From Bradyrhizobium sp. 141 (GTDB lineage Bacteria > Pseudomonadota > Alphaproteobacteria > Rhizobiales > Xanthobacteraceae), in NCBI RefSeq assembly GCF_023074055.1, contig NZ_JADPKR010000108.1, forward strand, positions 248,001 to 312,000: DNA of 64,000 nucleotides. The letters are read 5' to 3'. Under the pieces are notes generated by a model, which made no database searches, was not told where the DNA came from, and saw only the letters and a program-made list of their open reading frames with translations. The translations under genes were made by a program, and so were the position numbers. Positions 1-7,393 of this stretch are shown here, in pieces. Position 1 is the stretch's first letter; each line of letters opens with the position of its first letter.

Positions 1-143
1 ACCCGGCTCGCGGTCGAGACCGCAATGCCACGGTCATAGGCAAAATTGCGCTGCGGGGGCAGCCGGTCGCCGGGCCTTAACGTGCCGTTAGCGATATCCA
101 CGGCAATGGCATCGGCAAGCTTCACGTACTCGAACTTGGACAT
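1..143 (-). CDS. GntR/MocR-type regulator, N-terminal fragment (runs off window edge)
   Basis: Only the first 47 codons are inside the window; the gene continues beyond position 1. The visible N-terminus begins MSKFEYVKLADAIA and has the winged-helix GntR pattern: 'ANGTLRPGDRLPPQR' followed by 'AYDRGIAVSTASRV'. This is the recognition-helix arrangement of GntR-family DNA-binding domains. The LPPQR variant is common in MocR/PdxR-type regulators, which carry a C-terminal aminotransferase-like domain. That C-terminal part cannot be seen, so MocR versus a simple GntR regulator is inference. Confidence 0.75.
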   Translation of the reverse strand, partial: MSKFEYVKLADAIAVDIANGTLRPGDRLPPQRNFAYDRGIAVSTASR

Positions 144-327
144 TATTGCACCGAGAGCAATGTTTTACTTGCTCCGAGCAGTGTACTGGAGCATTTAAGT
201 TCCATCAAGTTCCGCGATTGAGCCGAGGAGAGCGAGAGCAATCCGACGGCAATGAGGTGCAAGCGCTCGTAGCGTCTGCGCCAACGGCATCGGCTTCGCC
301 GCGCGGGACGAGTGCCGGAGAAGACAA

Positions 328-564
328 ATGACCCTGATCTCACAAACTGCCGGGCGGAGCTTACGCCCATCCTCATCGAGCGGATTTTTCAGCACGCTCG
401 CCCATGCCGCCTACGCGCTGTTCGACCGCCTCGAGCGCCGCTCCGCCGTCAAGACATTGAACGAGCTCGACGACCGCGCCCTGCGCGACATCGGGATCAC
501 GCGCAGCCAGATCGAGGACGCGGTGTACGGGCAGTTCAAGGCCGAGCTGACGCGATATCTGTGA
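328..564 (+). CDS. DUF1127 small protein
   Basis: A 78-residue protein with the DUF1127 signature in its second half: 'LNELDDRALRDIGITRSQIE' (about residues 47-66), then 'DAVYGQF'. DUF1127 proteins are short, Arg-rich proteins common in alphaproteobacteria. Some members are linked to RNA binding and phosphate or metabolic regulation, but the role of this one is unknown. It starts with ATG just downstream of 'GGAGAAGACAA'. The gene stands alone, facing away from the partial GntR gene, and is followed by a 1.1 kb repeat-rich gap. Confidence 0.85.
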   Translation: MTLISQTAGRSLRPSSSSGFFSTLAHAAYALFDRLERRSAVKTLNELDDRALRDIGITRSQIEDAVYGQFKAELTRYL

Positions 565-592
565 GTTTGGTCTGAGCGAGCGTTGCTGCTCG

Positions 593-732
593 CTCTCGTG
601 TCCCGGACGCGCTGCAACGCTCTTGCGTTGCTGCGCAGAGCCGGGACCCAGTAAGCCACAAAGCTCGCTGCAACATGGGCCCCGGCTCTGCAGCGCATCA
701 CTTCGTGCTGCGCTGCGTCCGGGGCACGAGAG
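593..732. repeat. Inverted-repeat element (CTCTCGTG...CACGAGAG)
   Basis: The arms CTCTCGTGTCCCGGACGC (593-610) and GCGTCCGGGGCACGAGAG (715-732) are near-perfect inverted repeats. The interior also has paired GC-rich segments around the 'GCTGCAAC/GCAGCGC' blocks. It resembles short dispersed palindromic elements of Bradyrhizobium genomes; that comparison is from memory. Confidence 0.65.
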
Positions 733-845
733 TGGCGTTCGACCCGCAACTGTCTCAACATCGTCGTTGCGAGCGCAGCGACTTGTCCGCCGAAGCCTCG
801 GCGAAGGCGGAAGCAATCCAGGAATCTCTCCGCCGAGGCAGTGCC

Positions 846-936
846 GTAGGGTGGGCAAAGGCGCACAGCGCCGTGCCCACCAATTCAATCGCGACAGGCA
901 AAGAAGGTGGGCACGCTTCCGCTTTGCCCACCCTAC
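846..936. repeat. Inverted-repeat element (GTAGGGTGGGCAAAG type)
   Basis: GTAGGGTGGGCAAAG at the left end pairs with CTTTGCCCACCCTAC at the right end. An inner pair (GCCGTGCCCACC with GGTGGGCACGC) extends the hairpin. This is a typical REP/BIME-like dispersed element, non-coding. Confidence 0.8.
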
Positions 937-1034
937 GATGTCCGAGCTTGTGACACGCAGCTCAAATCGCAGACACACCCTCGCATCCTCGCGGCTCAAT
1001 TCGCCCGAGCTTTGCTTCATCGCTTCGCCCTCAA

Positions 1035-1530
1035 TTGAAAGAGGGCGCAGGGAAGACCGGGCGCCGGCTGGCACCCGCGGTCCACTGTGCGAAAGGCAGT
1101 AGCGAAATCTGCACAGCGGCATACAGGTGAAGCCAAACGACCGGCCTTCCCTGCGCAGTGGTTTGACGGCTTATGTCGTGCTCTCCCCGGGGAGCGATGC
1201 ACTATTGCCCCCGTCGCCTTGCGGATGATCGATGCGCGTGCCCGGTCGGGCCGCCACATCACCGCTGAGACTTGACGCACAGACCCCGGGCGTCAGGACC
1301 ACACGATTTTGCCGTACGCCGATCACACCGGTCGTGTGCGCGACACGTTTCGCTCACGGTTGCCCGCCCTGCGAAGCTCTTCGCGCCGATGTCACCTGCG
1401 TCCACCGCCGTCCGGCCCGCGTTCGTGACGATCGCGATACGCCCCTCTTCCTTGGGCCGGGTTAAGGCGACACATACGCCGTTTCCGAATTTCGGTAAAG
1501 TGGAATATTTCTGCGGCGGGCGTTGACCCA
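1035..1530. repeat. Long structured non-coding element (probable dispersed repeat)
   Basis: This block contains no gene. It has paired segments such as GCGCAGGGAAGACCGG (1045-1060) with CCGGCCTTCCCTGCGC (1141-1156), a 16-base inverted repeat with one mismatch, plus further GC-rich palindromes. The order of segments matches a roughly 500-base intergenic element I recall recurring in Bradyrhizobium genomes. That recollection is not verified here, and the boundaries are approximate. Confidence 0.5.
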
Positions 1531-1568
1531 GGGCTCGCGTGTTTTGCCCGTCGGCAACGCAAGGACTT

Positions 1569-1646
1569 GTAGCCCGGATGAGCGAAGCGACATCCGGGGT
1601 TCTCGCCATGAGTGGCCCCGGGTGTCGCTTCGCTCACCCGGGCTAC
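1569..1646. repeat. Inverted-repeat element (GTAGCCCGGATGAGCG type)
   Basis: GTAGCCCGGATGAGCGAAGC at the left pairs with GCTTCGCTCACCCGGGCTAC at the right, giving a long hairpin around a short loop. It ends about 20 bases from the 3' end of the minus-strand usp gene, so it may act as a transcript end. It has no T-run of its own. Confidence 0.8.
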
Positions 1647-1667
1647 GGAAATGCCGGAGAGTTGAGT

Positions 1668-2093
1668 TCAGTGCCTGACCACCAGCACCGAGCATTTGGC
1701 GTAGCGCACGACGTGCCCGGCGTTGGAGCCGAGGAAATAGGTGCGCATCGCCGGCCGGTGCGAGGTCATCACGATCAAATCGGCCTTCATGTGCGTGGCT
1801 TCCTCCAGAATCTCGTGGTAGATGCCGCCCTGGCGCACCACGCTGGAGATCCGCGCTTGCTCGATGCCGGATTCGCGCGCGACGATGACGAGCGCCTCTT
1901 CCGAGGTCTGGCGCTGCTGCTCATCGAAATCGGCCGGCACGTATTCGGCCAGCATCACCGGCGTCATCGGCAGCACGTTGAGCAGGCGCACCATGCCGCT
2001 CCAGGTCTGCGACAGCGTTGCCGCGGTTGCGATCGCCGGCTTGGCCAGATCAGTGTCGGCGAGGTCGATGGGCACGAGGATGGACTTGAACAT
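1668..2093 (-). CDS. Universal stress protein (UspA family)
   Basis: A 141-residue single-domain Usp protein. The N-terminus MFKSILVPIDLADTDLAKPA is the canonical beta1/alpha1 of the family. The middle has 'MKADLIVMTSHRP' and the C-terminus 'FLGSNAGHVVRYAKCSVLVVR'. The glycine-rich nucleotide loop is only partly kept (SHRP replaces the usual GxxG), so ATP binding is uncertain. I place the start at the ATG with GGAGG five bases upstream rather than at the TTG four codons earlier, which overlaps that ribosome site. The gene lies 50 bases downstream of the SixA-like gene on the same strand and may be co-transcribed. Confidence 0.9.
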   Translation of the reverse strand: MFKSILVPIDLADTDLAKPAIATAATLSQTWSGMVRLLNVLPMTPVMLAEYVPADFDEQQRQTSEEALVIVARESGIEQARISSVVRQGGIYHEILEEATHMKADLIVMTSHRPAMRTYFLGSNAGHVVRYAKCSVLVVRH

Positions 2094-2143
2094 TTGCGCC
2101 TCCAAATCTTCCAGTCAGCACGTCTTGCCGGCACGTCGCGCGG

Positions 2144-2680
2144 TCATCCCGATCGAAGCAGCTTGGGGCTGGTGAACAGCACCAGCTTGCCGCGGCGGTA
2201 GGCCACGTCACCCCAATCCTTGACGTCAAAGTCGAAGATCGCAAGCCCCGCGGTGGGCAGATTGTCGGCGAGCGCCCTGGCGCCGGCCGGATCGCCGCCG
2301 CCCATCAGCATCAGCGCGGCCTCGTGCATGCCGGGATTATGGGCGACCAGCAGCAATCGCTTTGGGTCGGCCGGGGCGGTTGCAGTGCGAATGGAATCCA
2401 GGATCTGCGCGGGATCGGCGCCGTAGAGTTCCGGCAGGATCTCGACCTGCGGCGTCGGGACGCGGTCCTTCATCGCCTCCCAGGCGATGTCCCAGGTCTG
2501 CCGGGCTCGGACGGCGTGCGACACCAGCACGGTATTGGGGAAGGGCGGATGGCCGGCGATCCAGTCGCCGATCTGGGCGGCATCCTTGTGGCCGCGGTCG
2601 TCGAGCCGGCGGTCCTGGTCACGGCCGCTCGGCGCGTCAGTCTCTGTCTTGGCGTGACGCAGCAGCATCAAACGGCGCAT
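2144..2680 (-). CDS. Histidine phosphatase family protein (SixA-like)
   Basis: A 178-residue protein of the phosphoglycerate-mutase-like histidine phosphatase superfamily. It begins MRRLMLLRHAKTE, where the RH is the catalytic phospho-acceptor histidine motif. The second catalytic histidine is in 'LLVAHNPGMHE', a SixA-type box. Length and motifs fit the SixA subgroup, which can remove phosphate from phosphohistidine on signalling proteins; the actual substrate here is unknown. A GTG seven codons upstream is an alternative start, but the ATG places the beta strand and RHG-like motif at the usual position. The neighbour downstream is usp. Confidence 0.85.
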   Translation of the reverse strand: MRRLMLLRHAKTETDAPSGRDQDRRLDDRGHKDAAQIGDWIAGHPPFPNTVLVSHAVRARQTWDIAWEAMKDRVPTPQVEILPELYGADPAQILDSIRTATAPADPKRLLLVAHNPGMHEAALMLMGGGDPAGARALADNLPTAGLAIFDFDVKDWGDVAYRRGKLVLFTSPKLLRSG

Positions 2681-2774
2681 GGCATTCTCGAATCGTTCCA
2701 CGTCCAGAATAATCTACAAGCGCCGACCGAGGACAAGGTGACAGGCGCCCGGTTGGTACCAGGTTGTTAGTTAA

Positions 2775-2821
2775 AGCATGGTCCTATCGGGAAACCGCTG
2801 CGCACTTTTCCGGATCATGCT
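2775..2821. repeat. Short palindromic repeat (AGCATGGTCC...GGATCATGCT)
   Basis: AGCATGGTCC and GGATCATGCT form inverted arms with one mismatch around 'GGGAAACCGCTGCGCAC'. This is a common Rhizobiales dispersed palindrome. It lies only 14 bases before the ATG of the FAD oxidoreductase gene. Confidence 0.75.
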
Positions 2822-2834
2822 CTAAGAAAACGAC

Positions 2835-4304
2835 ATGAGCGAGACTTTCACAAGCGTGTCCCAGGAAGAAGCCGGCTTTCGCGACCGCACGCGGCTGTCG
2901 TTCGACCTCGACGCCGACATCTGCGTCATCGGTGCGGGGCTTGCCGGGCTCACCATCGCGCTGGAGGCGGCCCGGCTCGGGGCCAGTGTCGCGGTGCTCG
3001 AGGGCCGGCACATCGGCTGGAACGCGTCCGGCAACCAGCTCGGCGCCGTCATGCCGGGCTTTGCGCTGCCGCTCACTGAGCTGATCGAGCGCATCGGCTT
3101 CGAGGACGCGCGTGAATTGTGGGGGTTGTCGAAGGAGGGCGCCGCGTTCGTCCGGGCCAACGCCACGGAAGAGAACATGCCGGGGATCGGCCTGAGCGAC
3201 GGCGTGCTGGAGGTCTCCAACGTCGATGCCGGCGACCGGCTGATCAGCCGGTTGCAGATGCTGAACGAGGATTTCGACACCGAGGTCGAGGGTTGGCAGG
3301 TCGATCGCGTCCGCGAGGTGCTCAAGACCGATCGCTACTTCCACGGCGTGTATTATCCGAAGGCGTTCCAGCTCGACGGCCGCAAATATGTGCACGGCCT
3401 CGCAGCGCTGGCGCGGCGGGCAGGCGCCCGCATCTTCGAGGACACGCCTGTCGTCAGTATCGATCATTCCGGCATCCGCAAACGCATCGTCACGCCGTCG
3501 GCGCGGCTGCGCGCAACCCACATCGTGCTCGCGGGCAACATTCATCTCGGCGCGCCCTTGAGGCGCCTGTCGGAGACGCTGCTGCCGGTCTGGCGCTATG
3601 CCGGAATCACCGCGCCCCTCGGTGAGCGCGTGCACGAGCTCATCGCCTTCAAGGGATCGGTGATGGATTCCGACCGCGTCGACCATTTCCGCATCGTCGA
3701 CGGCGACCGGCTGATGTGGGAGAGCCCGGAGACCACCTGGGCCGCGCGGCCGCAGCGCTTTGCAGGCGCTGTCAGGCGGCGGATCCGCACGATCTTTCCG
3801 GCGCTCGGCAATGTCGAGATCACCGAGACGTTCGGCGGCGCCACCGGCCAGACCGTGCACGGCATGCCGCAGATCGGCCAGTTGCGCAAAGGCCTGTGGG
3901 TGGCGAGCGGGTTCGGCCGCCAGGGCATGAACACCTCGGCCATGGCCGGGCAGATGATCGCGCGCAGCATCCTGCGGGGCGATGAGCGCTGGAAGCTGTT
4001 CTCGCCGTTCGAGCTGGTCTGGGCGGGCGGTGCCACGGGGCGCGTCGCGGGCCAGTTGGTCGGGGTCTGGGGCAGGGCGAGTTCCGCCGCCGCAGGCTCG
4101 CTCGCCCGTTACCGCGAACGTGCCAGGGTCAAGGACAGGGAGCGCGAGGCGCGTCTCGCCGAAGCCAACCGGGCCGCCGGCACCGGTCCGCGCCGCCCAC
4201 CGCCCGGCGTCCGGCCGCGTCCGGCCCCGCCGCCGAAACCCGCGGCCCAAGAGGAAGAACAGGCCGTGGAACCGGCCTCGCAGCACGCTGGCGTCGCGCG
4301 ATAG
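2835..4304 (+). CDS. FAD-dependent oxidoreductase (DAO family)
   Basis: A 489-residue flavoprotein. The dinucleotide-binding motif GAGLAG (residues 33-38) sits in 'DICVIGAGLAGLTIALEAAR', with the acidic ribose-binding residue at the end of beta2 ('VAVLEG'). 'WNASGNQLGAVMPGF' and 'VASGFGRQGMNTSAMAGQMIA' match the D-amino-acid-oxidase-like fold, which oxidises amines and amino acids. The last 75 or so residues form a charged, then proline-rich tail not usual in the family. The exact substrate cannot be read from sequence. It is a single gene, preceded by a palindromic repeat. Confidence 0.85.
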   Translation: MSETFTSVSQEEAGFRDRTRLSFDLDADICVIGAGLAGLTIALEAARLGASVAVLEGRHIGWNASGNQLGAVMPGFALPLTELIERIGFEDARELWGLSKEGAAFVRANATEENMPGIGLSDGVLEVSNVDAGDRLISRLQMLNEDFDTEVEGWQVDRVREVLKTDRYFHGVYYPKAFQLDGRKYVHGLAALARRAGARIFEDTPVVSIDHSGIRKRIVTPSARLRATHIVLAGNIHLGAPLRRLSETLLPVWRYAGITAPLGERVHELIAFKGSVMDSDRVDHFRIVDGDRLMWESPETTWAARPQRFAGAVRRRIRTIFPALGNVEITETFGGATGQTVHGMPQIGQLRKGLWVASGFGRQGMNTSAMAGQMIARSILRGDERWKLFSPFELVWAGGATGRVAGQLVGVWGRASSAAAGSLARYRERARVKDREREARLAEANRAAGTGPRRPPPGVRPRPAPPPKPAAQEEEQAVEPASQHAGVAR

Positions 4305-4390
4305 GCCCGAGAAAAATTCCGCCCGGAAGTGTAACGTCTGCCGTTAAAGCCCGTATCTCAGGGCGTGGACGCTCCCGCACGGAGAATGAG

Positions 4391-4903
4391 ATGTTTGACC
4401 GCCGCATCCTGTTGACGACTGCCGCCGGCCTGTTCGGCCTTGGGGCCTTCCGCTGGCTGAGAGGAACCCCTGCCGAGGCTGGCGAGAAAGCCGCGGAAAA
4501 GTTCGAGATCACGAAGACGGAAGCCGAATGGCGCGCCCAGCTCACGCCGCAGCAATATGAGATCCTGCGCAAGCACGGCACCGAGCGGCCCGGCTCCAGC
4601 CCGCTGCTGAAAGAGCATCGCAAGGGCACCTTCGCCTGCGCCGGTTGTGACCTGCCGCTGTTTGCCTCCGAGACCAAATTCGAGAGCGGCACCGGCTGGC
4701 CGAGCTTCTACCAGCCGATCGAGGGCAATGTCAGCAAGACCGAGGACCGGGCCTACGGCATGGTTCGCACCGAGGTGCATTGCCGGCGCTGCGGCGGCCA
4801 TCTCGGCCACGTCTTCGACGACGGTCCGAAGCCGACCGGATTGCGCTATTGCATCGACGGGTTCGGGCTGGTCTTCCACCCCGCGGCAGCGTCGGCGACG
4901 TAG
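4391..4903 (+). CDS. msrB: Peptide-methionine (R)-S-oxide reductase MsrB
   Basis: A 170-residue protein that repairs methionine-R-sulfoxide. It has zinc cysteines C83/C86 (CAGC) and C131/C134 (CRRC), the SGTGWPSF box, GGHLGHVF and the catalytic C154 in 'LRYCIDG'. The first 30 residues (DRRILLTTAAGLFGLGAF, then an Ala-rich segment) look like a Tat or membrane-targeting signal, so this copy is probably exported or membrane-tethered. A rho-independent terminator follows at 4965-4997. No partner msrA is present in the window. Confidence 0.95.
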   Translation: MFDRRILLTTAAGLFGLGAFRWLRGTPAEAGEKAAEKFEITKTEAEWRAQLTPQQYEILRKHGTERPGSSPLLKEHRKGTFACAGCDLPLFASETKFESGTGWPSFYQPIEGNVSKTEDRAYGMVRTEVHCRRCGGHLGHVFDDGPKPTGLRYCIDGFGLVFHPAAASAT

Positions 4904-4964
4904 GCCTTTCTGCTCGCCCCGGAACGACGATCGTCCCGGCAATTGTTGCCGGCCCGGCAATTGT

Positions 4965-4997
4965 GCCCCGGTCATCCGACCGGGGCCTTTCTATTTA
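4965..4997 (+). terminator. Rho-independent terminator after msrB
   Basis: GCCCCGGTC-ATCC-GACCGGGGC is a perfect 9-base-pair stem followed by CTTTCTATTT. It separates msrB from the flgE promoter. Confidence 0.85.
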
Positions 4998-5025
4998 AGT
5001 CATTGATTTCCTGAGAATACCCGCA

Positions 5026-5042
5026 TTGGCATAGCCCTTGCG
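5026..5042 (+). promoter_or_regulatory. Sigma-54-type promoter of flgE operon
   Basis: TTGGCATAGCCCTTGCG has the invariant GG (5028-5029) and GC (5040-5041) exactly ten bases apart, and it matches the YTGGCAC-N5-TTGC consensus closely. It lies 64 bases before the flgE start. Hook genes of alphaproteobacteria are typically sigma-54/FlbD dependent, so site and gene class agree. No activator gene is in the window. Confidence 0.75.
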
Positions 5043-5105
5043 ACTGTCTCCCCCGACTGCGGCCTTGGTCGACCGGCCGCCGAGATCGGATTTGGAGACA
5101 AAGTT

Positions 5106-7358
5106 ATGGGTATCTTCGATGCAATGAACACCTCGGTGGGTGGCCTGCAGGCGCAGTCCTACGCGCTGCAGAACATTTCCGGCAACATCGCGAACTCATC
5201 CACCACCGGTTACAAGGGCATCGGCACCAGCTTCGTCGATCTCATTCCCGACTCCTCGGTGCCGAGCAAGCAGGTCGCGGGCGGCGTGACGGCCAATGCG
5301 AAGGCCACCATCACCACGCAGGGCACGATCTCGGGCTCCACCGTCGCCACCAACATGGCGATCACCGGCGACGGCTTCTTCTCGATCCAGAAGGCGAGCG
5401 GCGTCGTCGACAACGTACCTGTCTTCACCGGGGTCACTTACTACACGAGGCGCGGCGACTTCCAGCTCAATGCCAACGGCAATCTGGTCAACGGCGCCGG
5501 CTACTACCTGATGGGCGTCACGGTCGACCCGAAGACCGGCAACCCGACCGGCAGCGTGGCAAACGTGCTGCAATTCCAGAACAACTTCATTCCGGCGCAG
5601 GCGACCACCTCGATCGAGTACGCCGCGAACCTGCCGACCCAGCCGAACACGGTGGCGAAAACGACCGCGGCGGCCGGCACGCTGCTGGCGGCCGGCGGGC
5701 TGAACCCGTCCGACTTCGCCGCCAACCCGCTGCCGGTCGGCACACCTCCGGCGCCCTATGCCAACGCCACGGTCTCAGGCGCAGCCGCCACCGGCAACAT
5801 CCGTTCGGCCTACTCGTCGACGACGGCCACGGGCACGGTCGCACTCCAGAACAATTCGTCTGCGGTGGCCTCGACCACCACGTCCCTCGACAATGCGGTC
5901 GGCACGCATCTCGCCTCCAGCATTCTCACCGCGCTCAGCGGCCAGACCCTGACCATCAACGGCAACACGGTTACCTTCAACGGCGGCACGACGGTTTCAA
6001 CGGTCGGCAACAACACGACGATCGGCCTCGGTGCGGGCACCACGGCCACGGTTGCCAGCATCCTGAACGGGATCCAGACCGCTGGCGGCGCCGGCGTCAC
6101 GGCCTCGCTCTCCGCCAGCGGCAACATCGTGATCTCCAGCGGCACCGGCACCGACGTGGCTGTCGGCAGCGGTACGGCAGCCACCGCGCTCGGCATCAGC
6201 AGCGTGACCCGTGGCGGCAACGTACTGTCATCGCCCGCGATCTCGGGCGCGACAGTCCTGAGCGGCTCCGCGACGGCCGGCGGCGCCCAGGTGCTCTCGT
6301 CCAGCTTCGTCGCCGGCGACACCATCACGGTCGATGGTCAGACGCTGACCTTCATGGCCTCCGGTGCCTCGGGCAACAACCAGATCAACGTCACCGACAA
6401 CATCACGACGCTGCTCGGCAAGATCGACGCCTTGTCCGGCGCGTCGGGATCGACGGTCAGCAGCGGCGGCGTCATCACGTTGAACACCGGCACCGTCTCC
6501 AACCTGTCGGTCTCCAGCTCGAACAGCGCTGCCTTCGCCGCGCTCGGCTTCACCTCGACCATCACCAAGAATCGCGACGGCGGCGGCACCGCCGGCACCG
6601 GCGGAGTGATCGGCAACGACATCGCGACCTTCACCAAGGAATCGATCAGCGGCGGCGCGGTGACCGCCTACAACGCCGCCGGCACGCCGGTGAACCTGCA
6701 ATTGCGCTGGGCCAAGACCGACAGCGCCTCGCTGGGCGCGGGCCATTCCGATACCTGGAACCTGTTCTACCAGACCGATCCGAATGCGACCGGCACGACG
6801 GTCGGCTGGGTCAATACCGGCCAGGCCTTCGCGTTTGCCGCCGACGGCTCGCTGACCTCGCCAAGCGGCTCGGGCATCACCATCAACAATGTCAGCGTCA
6901 GCGGTCAGTCGCTCGGCTCCGTCGCCTTCAACATCTCCTCGGGCGGACTGACGCAATATGCCAGCACCAGCGGCGCGGTGACCATCAACACCATCACGCA
7001 GAACGGCTATGCCGCCGGTCAGCTTCGCTCGGTCGCCGTCAACAACAACGGCATCGTGGTCGGAACCTTCTCGAATGGCCAGAACCTCAACCTCGCTCAG
7101 GTTCAGCTGTCGCACTTCAACGGCACCAACTACCTGAAGGCGATGGACGGCGGCGCCTATGCCGCGACCGAGCAATCGGGTGACGCCATCGACGGCGCTT
7201 CGGGGACCATCAGCGGCTCGTCGCTGGAGGGATCCAACACCGACATCGCCGACGAATTCACCAAGTTGATCGTGACCCAGCAGGCCTATTCGGCCAACAC
7301 CAAGGTGATCACGACCGCGAATTCGATGGTGCAGGATCTCTTGAACGTGTTGCGCTGA
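5106..7358 (+). CDS. flgE: Flagellar hook protein FlgE
   Basis: A 750-residue hook subunit, much longer than enteric FlgE (about 400). The N-terminus MGIFDAMNTSVGGLQAQSYA with 'ISGNIANSSTTGYKG' is the conserved flagellar rod/hook domain. The C-terminus 'EFTKLIVTQQAYSANTKVIT' followed by 'MVQDLLNVLR' is the matching C-terminal helix. The extra length is a Gly/Ser/Thr-rich central region with flagellin-IN-like modules. Residues about 379-481 closely resemble FlgL residues 341-440, partly at nucleotide level. It is first gene of flgE-flgK-flgL, behind a sigma-54-type promoter. The product is exported and polymerises outside the cell. Confidence 0.96.
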   Translation: MGIFDAMNTSVGGLQAQSYALQNISGNIANSSTTGYKGIGTSFVDLIPDSSVPSKQVAGGVTANAKATITTQGTISGSTVATNMAITGDGFFSIQKASGVVDNVPVFTGVTYYTRRGDFQLNANGNLVNGAGYYLMGVTVDPKTGNPTGSVANVLQFQNNFIPAQATTSIEYAANLPTQPNTVAKTTAAAGTLLAAGGLNPSDFAANPLPVGTPPAPYANATVSGAAATGNIRSAYSSTTATGTVALQNNSSAVASTTTSLDNAVGTHLASSILTALSGQTLTINGNTVTFNGGTTVSTVGNNTTIGLGAGTTATVASILNGIQTAGGAGVTASLSASGNIVISSGTGTDVAVGSGTAATALGISSVTRGGNVLSSPAISGATVLSGSATAGGAQVLSSSFVAGDTITVDGQTLTFMASGASGNNQINVTDNITTLLGKIDALSGASGSTVSSGGVITLNTGTVSNLSVSSSNSAAFAALGFTSTITKNRDGGGTAGTGGVIGNDIATFTKESISGGAVTAYNAAGTPVNLQLRWAKTDSASLGAGHSDTWNLFYQTDPNATGTTVGWVNTGQAFAFAADGSLTSPSGSGITINNVSVSGQSLGSVAFNISSGGLTQYASTSGAVTINTITQNGYAAGQLRSVAVNNNGIVVGTFSNGQNLNLAQVQLSHFNGTNYLKAMDGGAYAATEQSGDAIDGASGTISGSSLEGSNTDIADEFTKLIVTQQAYSANTKVITTANSMVQDLLNVLR

Positions 7359-7393
7359 TCAGCGCGTAACATAACCAAAAGCGGGTCAGTGAT

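Larger units (their letters stand above)
565..1667. other. 1.1 kb gene-free, repeat-rich interval
   Basis: I see no credible coding sequence here. The stretch is a patchwork of dispersed repeat elements, listed separately: an inverted repeat at 593-732, a partial REP-like unit near 768-845, an inverted repeat at 846-936, a long structured block at about 1035-1530 and an inverted repeat at 1569-1646. All open frames are short and lack family resemblance. Confidence 0.7.

Noticed and set aside
2784..4286. 500-codon minus-strand open frame opposite the FAD oxidoreductase
   Set aside because: The plus strand has the GAGLAG motif and a full oxidoreductase fold. The minus frame is low-complexity Arg/Gly/Asp with no motif.
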